Source: Planctomycetaceae bacterium UBA6894
GTDB lineage: Bacteria; Planctomycetota; Planctomycetia; Gemmatales; Gemmataceae
Direction: 5' to 3'
Assembly (NCBI GenBank): GCA_002451275.1
Contig: DKBS01000160.1
Location: 1 to 20,419 of the forward strand
Length of the DNA stretch: 20,419 bases
The notes beneath the pieces are model-generated. The model was not told the origin of the DNA. It did no database searches and was given only the letters and a program-made list of their open reading frames with translations. The number at the start of each line of letters is the position of its first letter. The stretch's first letter is position 1. The translations under genes were made by a program, and so were the position numbers. This document shows positions 6,064-13,428 of this stretch, one piece after another.

Positions 6064-7818
6064 TCAGGCCTTTTTGCGCCGCGCCTCCAGTTCCTCCAGC
6101 ACCCCGTCCAGGTCCATCGTGTTGGCCAGTTGCTTGGGGCCGATCCAGCCGCGCCGGGCCACCTCCACCCCGTAGATGGTGTTGGCCAGTTCCTCCGCCG
6201 CGTGCGCGTCCGGATTCGTCACCAGCCGCACCCCCAGCTCACGCGCCCGCCGGCAGTGCACCCAGTCCAGGTCCAGCCGCATCGGATTCGCGTTGATCTC
6301 TACCCATTTGTCGTGCCTTTTGGCCGCCTGCAGCACCTCTTCCAGGTCCACCGCGTAGGCCTCCCGCCTCAGCAGCAACCTGCCCGTGGGATGACCCAGC
6401 ATGGTCACATAGGGATTCTCCAAGGCCTTCACAATGCGGGCGGTCATCTCCTCCCGAGGCTGGTTGAAATGCGTGTGCACGCTGGCCACCACATAGTCGA
6501 ACCCGGCCAGCAGGTCGTCATCGAAATCAAGGGACCCATCGGGCAGAATATCCACCTCCGAACCCTTCAGGATCCGGAAGCCCTTCCACTTCCTGTTCAG
6601 CCGGTCAATCTCACGCCATTGGTCGCGTACCCGGTCCGGGCTCAGGCCGTTGGCGATCGTCAGCGATTGCGAATGGTCGCCGATGCCCAGCCACTGGTAC
6701 CCCAGTGCCCGCGCCGCCTCGGCCATCTCCTCCAGCGTGTGGATGCCGTCGCTGGCGGTGGTGTGGTTGTGGAAAACCCCCTTCACCTGGTCGATATCCA
6801 CCAGCTTGGGCAGCTTGCCGTCCAGCGCCGCCTGGACCTCGCCGGTGTTCTCGCGCAGCTCCGGCACCACATACTCCAGCCCTAGGGCCTGGTACACCGC
6901 CGCCTCGTCCTTGCACTTCTTGCCGCCGCCCTCACCTTCCAGCCCGTACTCGTTCAGTTTCAATCCCAGCGCCTGCGCCCGTTGCCGCAGCGCCACATTG
7001 TGCTCCTTGCTGCCGGTGAAATAGTTGAGCGCGAAGGGGAAAGCGTGCATCGAAACGACGCGCAGGTCCGCGTTGATGCGAATGGCCTTCGTTCCCTCGC
7101 CCAGCTTGGTGACCACGCTCGCCTTGGTGTCCCCCTGCCCCACCACACGCTCCACACCCGGAAGCCTTGTGAACTCCTCCAGGATGGCTGTGGCTTCTTT
7201 CGGATCCGCCACCGTGGCCACGATGTCGATGTCCTTCACCGTCTCGCGCCGGCGACGCAAACTGCCGGCCAGTTCCACGTGCTTCACACCCTCCAGGGCG
7301 CGGATCGACGCCACCAGCGGCTCGGCAACCGCCAGCGCTTGGTCCAGCCGCACCCGCTCGCTCGATTGCTCCACGAACGCCAGGCCTTCCAGAATCTTCG
7401 CCTGGGTCTTCTCGCCAAACCCCTTTAGCCCCGCCACCTTGCCAGCTTCGCAGGCTTTTTTCAGCTGGGCTAGGGTATCGATTCCCAACTCCAGGTGCAT
7501 CGCCCGCACCTTCTTTGGCCCCACCCCCGGAATCCGCAGCATCTGCACCAGCCCCGGCGGGGTCTTCTCCCGCAGCTCATCCAGTTGCTTGCAGGTGCCG
7601 GTTTCCACCAGATGGGTCACCGTTTCCTTCAGCGTCTTGCCCAATCCCGGAACCGAATCCAGCGTGCCATCCTTCACCTTGGCCGCCACGCTGTCAGGCA
7701 GGGTCTCGATGGTCCGCCCCGCCCGGGAGAACGCTCCCGACCTGAAACTGTCCTCCCCCGCAAGCTCCATGAGGGTGGTGATCTCATGGAGCAACGAGGC
7801 AAGTTGGGAATTGTCCAT
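6064..7818 (-). CDS. polX: DNA polymerase X with C-terminal PHP exonuclease domain
   Basis: Family X polymerase that fills short gaps in base-excision or break repair, with a manganese-dependent 3'-5' exonuclease/phosphatase in the PHP domain. The 584 residues match the usual length. Domain order: an 8-kDa-like helix-hairpin-helix region (VPGLGKT at 56-62, IPGVGPKK at 96-103), the polymerase palm with GSLRRRRETVKDIDI carrying Asp196 and Asp198 and the third aspartate Asp251 in NADLRV, FTGSKEHN (267-274), then PHP with metal ligands FHNHTTASDG (349-358), GDHS (380-383), GSEVD (419-423), VHTH (447-450), GHP (475-477) and NPDAH (535-539). All catalytic residues seem intact. The start has a GGAG ribosome site nine bases upstream. 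Confidence 0.96.
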   Translation of the reverse strand: MDNSQLASLLHEITTLMELAGEDSFRSGAFSRAGRTIETLPDSVAAKVKDGTLDSVPGLGKTLKETVTHLVETGTCKQLDELREKTPPGLVQMLRIPGVGPKKVRAMHLELGIDTLAQLKKACEAGKVAGLKGFGEKTQAKILEGLAFVEQSSERVRLDQALAVAEPLVASIRALEGVKHVELAGSLRRRRETVKDIDIVATVADPKEATAILEEFTRLPGVERVVGQGDTKASVVTKLGEGTKAIRINADLRVVSMHAFPFALNYFTGSKEHNVALRQRAQALGLKLNEYGLEGEGGGKKCKDEAAVYQALGLEYVVPELRENTGEVQAALDGKLPKLVDIDQVKGVFHNHTTASDGIHTLEEMAEAARALGYQWLGIGDHSQSLTIANGLSPDRVRDQWREIDRLNRKWKGFRILKGSEVDILPDGSLDFDDDLLAGFDYVVASVHTHFNQPREEMTARIVKALENPYVTMLGHPTGRLLLRREAYAVDLEEVLQAAKRHDKWVEINANPMRLDLDWVHCRRARELGVRLVTNPDAHAAEELANTIYGVEVARRGWIGPKQLANTMDLDGVLEELEARRKKA

Positions 7819-7956
7819 CGATTTGGCTCCGAAAGGGTGTTGTCTTCAAACTTATTCGCAGGGCGAAGAAGGAATTATCGATTCCCAGGCATTTGGTTCG
7901 GGCCGGCCCACTTTCCACCCCCTTGTCAGGCTTCCAACGGGGAGGGTGCTCACCCT

Positions 7957-8862
7957 TCAGGGTTTTGCCGCCGAAGACTTCAGACCATCCACCAAGATCT
8001 CGGATAATGTGGCCAGCATCTTCAGGCCCGGGTTGTCCGGCGTCCAGTCGGCCGGAGTGGGCATGTCGTCCAGGGTCACCGCCAAAGCGAACTTTTCCTT
8101 GCCCACCGTGAGAATGCCCACCTCGCTGCGCAACCGGTCCAGCGCCCCCGGCTTGCTAGCCACGCGAACACCACGCAGGGTCCGGCCCAAACCGTCCTTG
8201 TACTGCTGCCGCCCCATCACCGCGAGTATCTCCTTGCTGTCCTCGGGACTGATGACCTCCCCCTGGTTCAGCCGGGTGAGCAGGTCCACCATTTCCAGCG
8301 GAGTGGTCACCCCGATGCCGTAGGTGCTCCCATCTTGCCGCTTGTTCCATTCCGCCGCCCGGGCCTTGCTGACCAACCCGCCGCCGATCGATGCCAACGA
8401 ACGGGTTTTGGGCAGGTTCAACCTGTCCATCCACCCGTTGACCCGGTCGATGCCTATTTTCTCCAACAGCAGGTTGGTGGCGATGTTGTCGCTCACCACC
8501 ATCATCAGACGGGAAGCCTCGCGCAAGGTTAGGGCGTGGCCGTCTTCCATTTCCTGGAGCACCCCCGCGCCGGGAGTCCGAACTTTGCCGGTCAAAGCCA
8601 GCCTATCCCCCCAATTCAACCTGCCTTCCTTAACCTCGCCATGGAGGGCGACCAGGATGGGCAATTTGATGGTGCTGGCGGTCCGGACCCGCTCGTGGCC
8701 TTTCAGCTCGAAAGTATTGCCACTATTCAGGTTACGAGCAGCCAGCCAGGCTTTCCCGGTAAACCCCTGCAAAGCGCGCTCCACCTTCAGGCGAAGGTCC
8801 ACCCGTTGCTGCAGATCAGGGGTTTGGCCCCACAGGGAAAGTGCACAGAGGGCCAACAGCAT
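7957..8862 (-). CDS. Exported serine hydrolase, class A beta-lactamase-like
   Basis: A 301-residue protein with a short signal peptide (MLLALCALSLWG). It has the penicillin-binding/beta-lactamase fold motifs: STIK with nucleophile Ser63 and Lys66, SDN at 124-126, TTPLEMVDLL (186-195), and a third-box SKPGAL at 236-241 in place of the usual KTG. I see no omega-loop ExxLN with the Glu166 deacylating residue of class A enzymes. It is therefore more likely a beta-lactamase2-family hydrolase or transpeptidase-like protein than an antibiotic-resistance enzyme; substrate unknown. The ATG follows an AAGGG site. It lies 138 bases before polX on the same strand and diverges from the pheA promoter. A perfect AGGGTG/CACCCT inverted repeat lies at its stop codon. 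Confidence 0.85.
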   Translation of the reverse strand: MLLALCALSLWGQTPDLQQRVDLRLKVERALQGFTGKAWLAARNLNSGNTFELKGHERVRTASTIKLPILVALHGEVKEGRLNWGDRLALTGKVRTPGAGVLQEMEDGHALTLREASRLMMVVSDNIATNLLLEKIGIDRVNGWMDRLNLPKTRSLASIGGGLVSKARAAEWNKRQDGSTYGIGVTTPLEMVDLLTRLNQGEVISPEDSKEILAVMGRQQYKDGLGRTLRGVRVASKPGALDRLRSEVGILTVGKEKFALAVTLDDMPTPADWTPDNPGLKMLATLSEILVDGLKSSAAKP

Positions 8863-8963
8863 GCGTAAACCCTTTCTGTTTTTGGATTTGAGAAAAGAAA
8901 ACCGATCAGTAAAACTTTTTATTACAAACTGGCAAGGGTAGGGGGCCGCTGCCTGCCCGGCGT

Positions 8964-8992
8964 TTGACTGAAGGCATGCTTTTTTCTATAAA
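8964..8992 (+). promoter_or_regulatory. Sigma70-type promoter for the pheA operon
   Basis: TTGACT at 8964-8969 and TATAAA at 8987-8992 are separated by exactly 17 bases; each matches the consensus at 5 of 6 positions. The predicted start of transcription is near 8999, giving a leader of about 57 bases before the pheA ATG at 9057. The surrounding sequence is AT-rich, unlike the rest of the window. This position also rules out the longer pheA starts at 8964 and 8976, which would lie upstream of the transcript. Confidence 0.75.
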
Positions 8993-9056
8993 AACAGCTA
9001 TTACTTTGTACTTTCCGAACACTCAGGCACTCCTCGAAATTCGGGCTGGCACCATC

Positions 9057-10211
9057 ATGGCCAAGAAAAATGAACCGCCCGCGGCAACTCCCGCATCCGG
9101 ACCTGGCGCCAAATCCCTGGCCCAACTGAAGGTTGTCCGCGACAAGATTGACAAGCTGGATCAGCAGATCATCAAGCTGGTCAATGAGCGTGCAGCCCAT
9201 GCCGGCGAGATCGGCCGGCTGAAGACCGAGTCGGGTGAGGAAGTGTTCTCCCCCGCCCGCGAGGAGCAAGTCCTCAAACATGTGCTGGAGTTGCACCAGG
9301 AATCGGGCGGGCCGCTCGATTCCACCACCGTGCGCGCGATTTTCCGCGAGATCATGAGCGGCTCCCGCGCCCTGCAGAAGGTGCTCAAGGTCGCGTACCT
9401 GGGGCCAGAATTCTCCTTCAGTCATCTGGCCGCCATCGAACGGTTCGGTCAGGCCGTTGATCTGGTGGCCGTGGGCAGCATCGCCACCGTCTTCGAGGAA
9501 GTGAACCGCGGGCATTGCGACTTCGGCGTGGTGCCGGTGGAAAACTCCACCGACGGCCGCGTAGCCGACACGCTCGACATGTTTGTGCGCATGCCGCACC
9601 TGACCATCTGCAGCGAGGTGCGCCTGCAGGTGCACCACCACCTGATGGCCCTGTGCGACCAACAGGACATCCGGCGCATCTACAGCAAGCCGCAGGCCCT
9701 TTCACAGTGCCGCAACTGGCTCAGCAAGAATGTGCCCCACGCCAAGCAGATCGAGGTCTCCAGCACCGCCACCGCCGCCGAACTGGCCCAGCGGGAGCCC
9801 GGCGCCGCAGCCGTGGCCAGCCGACAGGCGGCCACCCGCCACGGCCTGCGCCTGCTGTTTTCTGACATCGAGGACTACCCCGACAACGAGACCCGCTTCG
9901 CCGTGATCGGCCGCCACAAGTGCGCCAAGACCGGCAACGACAAGACCAGCATCATCTTCAAGGTGTCCAACACCCCCGGTGCCCTGGTGGACGCGCTGGA
10001 CATCTTCAAGTCGGGCAAGATCAACCTCACCTGGATCGAGTCGTTCCCCGCGCGCGCCGGCCGCACCGAGAAGCTCGAATACCTGTTCTTCGCCGACCTT
10101 GAGGGCCACCAGGAAGAGCCCAAGGTGGCCAAGGCCCTGAAGGCGCTGGCCGACACCGCCAAGGAAATGCGCATCCTCGGCTCCTACCCGATCTCCCCGT
10201 TGCCCGCCTGA
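9057..10211 (+). CDS. pheA: Bifunctional chorismate mutase / prephenate dehydratase (P-protein)
   Basis: Converts chorismate to prephenate and then to phenylpyruvate, the phenylalanine branch. From ATG 9057 it is 384 residues: a polar lead (1-20), an AroQ-type chorismate mutase (about 21-105, with LAQLKVVRDKIDKLDQQIIKL), a prephenate dehydratase domain (about 110-285, with VAYLGPEFSFSHLAA, VVPVENSTDGRV and the catalytic TRF at 279-281), and an ACT regulatory domain (about 295-375). The ACT domain keeps the Phe-binding GAL (308-310), but the usual ESRP reads ESFP (328-331). The dehydratase GPxGTxS motif reads GPEFSFS. Start choice rests on the promoter upstream; the ribosome site is modest. 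It heads an operon with aroF, 50 bases downstream. Confidence 0.95.
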   Translation: MAKKNEPPAATPASGPGAKSLAQLKVVRDKIDKLDQQIIKLVNERAAHAGEIGRLKTESGEEVFSPAREEQVLKHVLELHQESGGPLDSTTVRAIFREIMSGSRALQKVLKVAYLGPEFSFSHLAAIERFGQAVDLVAVGSIATVFEEVNRGHCDFGVVPVENSTDGRVADTLDMFVRMPHLTICSEVRLQVHHHLMALCDQQDIRRIYSKPQALSQCRNWLSKNVPHAKQIEVSSTATAAELAQREPGAAAVASRQAATRHGLRLLFSDIEDYPDNETRFAVIGRHKCAKTGNDKTSIIFKVSNTPGALVDALDIFKSGKINLTWIESFPARAGRTEKLEYLFFADLEGHQEEPKVAKALKALADTAKEMRILGSYPISPLPA

Positions 10212-10220
10212 TTCTCCCGA

Positions 10221-10251
10221 GCCCGCCAGGCTTTCGTGGCGGGCCCCTTTT
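10221..10251 (+). terminator. Hairpin with short T-run between pheA and aroF
   Basis: GCCCGCCA at 10221-10228 pairs perfectly with TGGCGGGC at 10237-10244 around an 8-base loop, followed by CCC and four Ts. It starts 9 bases after the pheA stop and ends 10 bases before the aroF ATG. The T-run is short, so it probably terminates only partly or protects the pheA message. Confidence 0.5.
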
Positions 10252-10261
10252 GGAAACGCCC

Positions 10262-11311
10262 ATGATCATTGTTCTTGAAGCCAACGCCACGCCCAACCAG
10301 ATCGATGACATTCTCGGTCGCATCAAGGAACTCGGCCTACGCGCGCACCGCAGCGACGGCCAGGAGCGCACCATCATCGGCGTGATCGGCGATGAGGAAA
10401 AGCTGCAATCCCAGCCGCTGCAGGCCATGCCCGGCGTGGAGAAGGTGTTGCCCATCCTCAAGCCGTTCAAGCTGGCCAGCCGCCAGATGCACCCTGCCGA
10501 CACCGTGGTGGAGGTGAAGGCCGGCGACAAGGGCCCGGTGGTGAAAATCGGCGGCGGTCACCTGGCCATGATTGCCGGCCCCTGCGCCATCGAGGGCGAG
10601 GAAATCCTGGCGGAGATCGCCAAAGGCGTCCACGCCGCCGGTGCCAACATCCTGCGCGGCGGCGCGTTCAAACCGCGCACCAGCCCGTACAGTTTCCAGG
10701 GAATGGGTGAGCCGGGCCTGCGCATCCTGCGGGATGTCGGCCACGCCCTGGGCATGCCGGTTGTCACCGAGGTGATGGATCCCCGCCAGGTACCCCTGGT
10801 GGAGAAGTACGCCGACATGTTCCAGATCGGCGCGCGCAACATGCAGAACTTCGACCTATTGCGCGAGGTGGGCATGTGTCGGAAGCCCGTGCTGCTGAAG
10901 CGCGGCATGTCCGCCACCGTGAAGGATCTGCTGCTCTCGGCCGAGTATGTGCTGAGCGAGGGCAACCTGAACGTGGTGCTGTGCGAGCGCGGCGTGCGAA
11001 CCTTCGAGGACAGCACCCGCAACATGATCGACTTGGCGGCCATCCCGAATGTGCAGGGCCAGAGCCACCTGCCCATCATCGCCGACCCCAGCCACGCCAC
11101 GGGCCGGCCCGACCTGATCCCCCCCATGTCGCGCGCGGCAATCGCGGCAGGCGCCGACGGCGTGCATGTGGAGGTGCACTGCGCCCCCGAGAAGGCCTTC
11201 TCCGACGGGCCGCAGGCACTGCGCCCGCCCCAGTTCATCGCCCTCATGAAGCAACTGCGGGAACTGGCGGCGCTGATGGGTCGCCAATTCGACACCACCC
11301 AGCCCGCCTAA
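10262..11311 (+). CDS. aroF: 3-deoxy-7-phosphoheptulonate (DAHP) synthase, type I-beta with N-terminal regulatory domain
   Basis: First step of the shikimate pathway: condenses phosphoenolpyruvate and erythrose-4-phosphate. The 349-residue protein has an N-terminal ferredoxin-like domain (1-70, MIIVLEANATPNQIDDI), as in Thermotoga maritima DAHP synthase where it mediates feedback inhibition by aromatic amino acids. The TIM barrel follows with metal ligands Cys108 (IAGPCAIE), His278 (DPSHATG), Glu304 (HVEVH) and Asp315 (SDGPQ). Other conserved stretches are RGGAFKPRTSPYSFQG (132-147), QIGARNMQNF (188-197) and LLKRGMSAT (211-219). The ATG at 10262 is preferred over an in-frame TTG at 10250 that lies in the hairpin tail; the ribosome site is weak (TTGGAAA). 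Inhibitor identity is not readable. Confidence 0.96.
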   Translation: MIIVLEANATPNQIDDILGRIKELGLRAHRSDGQERTIIGVIGDEEKLQSQPLQAMPGVEKVLPILKPFKLASRQMHPADTVVEVKAGDKGPVVKIGGGHLAMIAGPCAIEGEEILAEIAKGVHAAGANILRGGAFKPRTSPYSFQGMGEPGLRILRDVGHALGMPVVTEVMDPRQVPLVEKYADMFQIGARNMQNFDLLREVGMCRKPVLLKRGMSATVKDLLLSAEYVLSEGNLNVVLCERGVRTFEDSTRNMIDLAAIPNVQGQSHLPIIADPSHATGRPDLIPPMSRAAIAAGADGVHVEVHCAPEKAFSDGPQALRPPQFIALMKQLRELAALMGRQFDTTQPA

Positions 11312-11320
11312 GGGCGGGTT
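11301..11320 (+). other. Hairpin spanning the aroF stop codon
   Basis: CCCGCC (11303-11308) and GGCGGG (11313-11318) form a perfect stem around TAAG, which contains the aroF stop codon; two further pairs extend the base. No T-run follows, so this is not an ordinary terminator. It may stabilise the 3' end of the aroF message or mark a processing site. Confidence 0.35.
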
Positions 11321-11364
11321 GAGGTTTCCCACCAAAAATATCTTTTTCAACTGGAGCAAGACTG

Positions 11365-12150
11365 ATGCGCGGGAAGTTTGTGGCTGGCAACTGGAAGATG
11401 AATACCGACCACGCCAGCGGCTTGGCTTTGGCCAAATCGCTCGTGGACGGCATCAGGGCGGACGCGGCCATCAGCGCCGGCCTGGCCTCGGGCAAGCTGC
11501 GCACCGCGGTCTGCCCCCCATTCCCCTACCTGGCCGCCGTGGCCGGGGCCATCCAAGGATCGAAGGTGGAGCTGGGCGCGCAGAATTGCTACATGGAGAA
11601 GCCCGGCGCCTTCACCGGCGAGGTGGCTGCATCCATGCTGAAGGACATCGGCTGCGGCCTGGTGGTTCTGGGCCACTCGGAGCGCCGCCACAAGATGGGT
11701 GAGACCGACGCCCAGATCAAAGCGAAGCTAGTGGCCGCGCAAGCCGCCGGCCTGGAAGTGATCCTTTGCCTGGGTGAGACCCTCGCCGAGCGTCAGGCTG
11801 AGAAGACATTCAGCGTGCTGGCCGAGCAGATTGCGGGCGCCTTGGGTGGTTTGCCGGTGGAAACCCTGGCCAAGCTGGTGATCGCCTACGAGCCCGTTTG
11901 GGCCATTGGCACCGGCGTGAACGCCTCCCCGGCCCAGGCGCAGGAAGCCCACGCCTTCATCCGCAAGGACTTGGCCAAGCACTTCGGCCAGGCCGCCGCG
12001 GACAAGATGATCATCCAGTACGGCGGCAGCCTGACAGCCGACAACGCCCGGGAAATCCTGTCCCAACCGGATGTGGATGGTGGCCTGGTGGGTGGCGCCA
12101 GCCTAGATGCCAAGAAATTCCTGCCCATTTTGCAGGCGGCAGTGGCCTGA
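11365..12150 (+). CDS. tpiA: Triosephosphate isomerase
   Basis: Interconverts dihydroxyacetone phosphate and glyceraldehyde 3-phosphate. The 261-residue TIM barrel has all catalytic parts: GNWKMN with Lys11, VLGHSERR with His104, AYEPVWAIGTG with Glu176 and the flexible loop 6, and the phosphate-binding YGGSL (219-223) and GGLVGGASL (239-247). A GGAG ribosome site lies nine bases before the ATG. It lies 53 bases after aroF with no strong terminator between, so cotranscription with the aromatic genes is likely. In many bacteria secG follows tpiA; here a TlpA-like gene follows instead. Confidence 0.98.
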   Translation: MRGKFVAGNWKMNTDHASGLALAKSLVDGIRADAAISAGLASGKLRTAVCPPFPYLAAVAGAIQGSKVELGAQNCYMEKPGAFTGEVAASMLKDIGCGLVVLGHSERRHKMGETDAQIKAKLVAAQAAGLEVILCLGETLAERQAEKTFSVLAEQIAGALGGLPVETLAKLVIAYEPVWAIGTGVNASPAQAQEAHAFIRKDLAKHFGQAAADKMIIQYGGSLTADNAREILSQPDVDGGLVGGASLDAKKFLPILQAAVA

Positions 12151-12160
12151 AAAGGGTAAG

Positions 12161-12187
12161 GGAAACCGCCGGAAGGCGCCCGTTTCC
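12161..12187 (+). other. Bulged hairpin after tpiA
   Basis: GGAAAC and GTTTCC (6 pairs) enclose CGCC/GGCG (4 pairs) with a GGAA loop and a 3-base CCC bulge on the 3' side. It lies 11 bases after the tpiA stop. No T-run follows, so its role is unclear; it may add to the terminator just downstream. Confidence 0.3.
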
Positions 12188-12202
12188 TCTGGTGCCGGGA
12201 AG

Positions 12203-12231
12203 TTGACATGTCCTAACCTGTTGCGATCAAT
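12203..12231 (+). promoter_or_regulatory. Possible promoter for the TlpA-like gene
   Basis: A perfect TTGACA (12203-12208) is followed after 17 bases by ATCAAT, which matches the -10 consensus at only three positions. It overlaps the terminator hairpin that follows tpiA. A real promoter is possible but weakly supported. Confidence 0.25.
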
Positions 12232-12247
12232 GGGTTAGGATGTTTTT
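12208..12247 (+). terminator. Intrinsic terminator after tpiA
   Basis: TCCTAACC (12211-12218) pairs with GGTTAGGA (12233-12240) around a 14-base loop, extended by G-T and A-T pairs at the base, and is followed by TG and five Ts. The stem is AT-richer than the other hairpins here but the T-run is good. It ends about 37 bases before the TlpA-like ATG and probably separates the aro-tpi unit from it, at least in part. Confidence 0.65.
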
Positions 12248-12283
12248 GTTGCTGGTGGTTGTTTTTCCACACGGAGGTGGCTG

Positions 12284-13375
12284 ATGTTCGCGAACCTGCT
12301 TCTGACAGGCCTGCTGGCGGTGATGCCCGGGCAGGACAAGGCCGCCCAGCCGAAGCTCGACCCCGAGCGCGCCAAGGCGATGGCCACGGTTTTCCAGGAC
12401 CTGCAAAAGGTCCAGATGGAAAAACTCTTCCCGGCAATGAAAAACGCGAAGAACGCGGATGATGCCAAAAAGATCGTCCTGGAAATCCTCGGGCCCTATC
12501 CCGCCAAGCTGATCAAGCTGGGTCAGGAAAAACCCGAAGACCCCGTCGCGTTCGAGTGCTTCATGGGCGCCATCGGCCTCTCCAGCCAGATGGACGACGG
12601 CAAGACCCAAGACCAGGCGGTGGACCTGCTCTTCAAACACCACAAGGGCAGCGAGCGGCTGGGGGTTTTCTGCCAGATGCTGGCGGGCGGCGCCATGGCC
12701 GAACCGGAAAAGCTGCTGGAGCGCATCGAGAAGGAAGCCACCAACAACGCCGTGAAGGGACAGGCCGCCATGGCGCTGGCCTCGTTCTACACCGACATCG
12801 CCGAGAATGGCAGCGTTCCGGCCGACAAGAAAAAGGAAGCTCTCGCCAAGGCCGACACCGCCTTTGCCCGCGTGCTGAAAGACTACGCCAAGGAGAAGGA
12901 CCTGGAAGGCAACAGCCTGGCCGAATCGGCCGCGGCCCTCTCCAGCCTGATCGTTGGCAAGGTGGCCCCTGACGCCGTCGCCAAAGACCTGGACGGCAAG
13001 CCCGTGAAACTGAGCGACCACAAGGGCAAGGTGGTCGTGCTGGACATCTGGGCCACCTGGTGCGGGCCCTGCAAGGCAATGATCCCGCACGAGCGGAAGA
13101 TGGTGGAGAAGTTCAAAGATAAACCCTTCGTGCTGATCTCCATCAGCGGCGACGACAAGCCTGAGACGGTGAAGGAGTTCCTGAAGAAGGAGCCGATGCC
13201 CTGGATCCACTGGTTTGGCGGCACCGAGCCCGACAGCATGCTGCGCAAGTGGAACGTGCGCTTTTTCCCCTCGATCTATGTGATCGACAGCAAGGGCGTG
13301 ATCCGCTACAAGCATGTGCGGGACGATGAACTGGAGAAGGCGGTCGCCGAACTGCTGACCGAGGTGAAAAAGTAA
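12284..13375 (+). CDS. Exported TlpA-like thioredoxin-fold protein
   Basis: A 363-residue protein with an N-terminal hydrophobic signal (MFANLLLTGLLAVMPG). A helical, Lys/Glu-rich region follows (about 25-225) with TPR-like character, then a TlpA/ResA-type thioredoxin domain (about 226-363). The active site is WCGPC with Cys260 and Cys263, and the cis-proline loop is FFPSIYVID with Pro329. TlpA proteins reduce disulfides outside the cytoplasm, often for cytochrome c or oxidase assembly, but nothing nearby names a partner. The start has an excellent GGAGG ribosome site. Long N-terminal helical extensions like this are common in planctomycete TlpA homologues, from general knowledge. It precedes the Fae-like gene by 53 bases. 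Confidence 0.88.
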   Translation: MFANLLLTGLLAVMPGQDKAAQPKLDPERAKAMATVFQDLQKVQMEKLFPAMKNAKNADDAKKIVLEILGPYPAKLIKLGQEKPEDPVAFECFMGAIGLSSQMDDGKTQDQAVDLLFKHHKGSERLGVFCQMLAGGAMAEPEKLLERIEKEATNNAVKGQAAMALASFYTDIAENGSVPADKKKEALAKADTAFARVLKDYAKEKDLEGNSLAESAAALSSLIVGKVAPDAVAKDLDGKPVKLSDHKGKVVVLDIWATWCGPCKAMIPHERKMVEKFKDKPFVLISISGDDKPETVKEFLKKEPMPWIHWFGGTEPDSMLRKWNVRFFPSIYVIDSKGVIRYKHVRDDELEKAVAELLTEVKK

Positions 13376-13384
13376 GACCACCAA

Positions 13385-13404
13385 GCGGGGCCGACAGGCC
13401 CCGC
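13385..13404 (+). other. Strong GC hairpin between the TlpA-like and Fae-like genes
   Basis: GCGGGGCC and GGCCCCGC form a perfect 8-base stem around GACA. The tail is GAATCTTT, so there is no real T-run. It lies 9 bases after the upstream stop and 24 bases before the next ATG. It could be a weak terminator or an RNA-stability element. Confidence 0.45.
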
Positions 13405-13428
13405 GAATCTTTGAGGGAGACGCCAACC

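Noticed and set aside
7942..7958. AGGGTG/CACCCT inverted repeat at the hydrolase stop as a terminator
   Set aside because: The loop is only two bases and no T-run follows on the minus strand.
8976..9056. Possible Phe/Tyr-containing leader peptide for pheA attenuation (ATG at 8976)
   Set aside because: The ATG lies between the -35 and -10 boxes, so it would not be transcribed from the predicted promoter, and the frame runs straight into pheA without a stop or attenuator hairpins.
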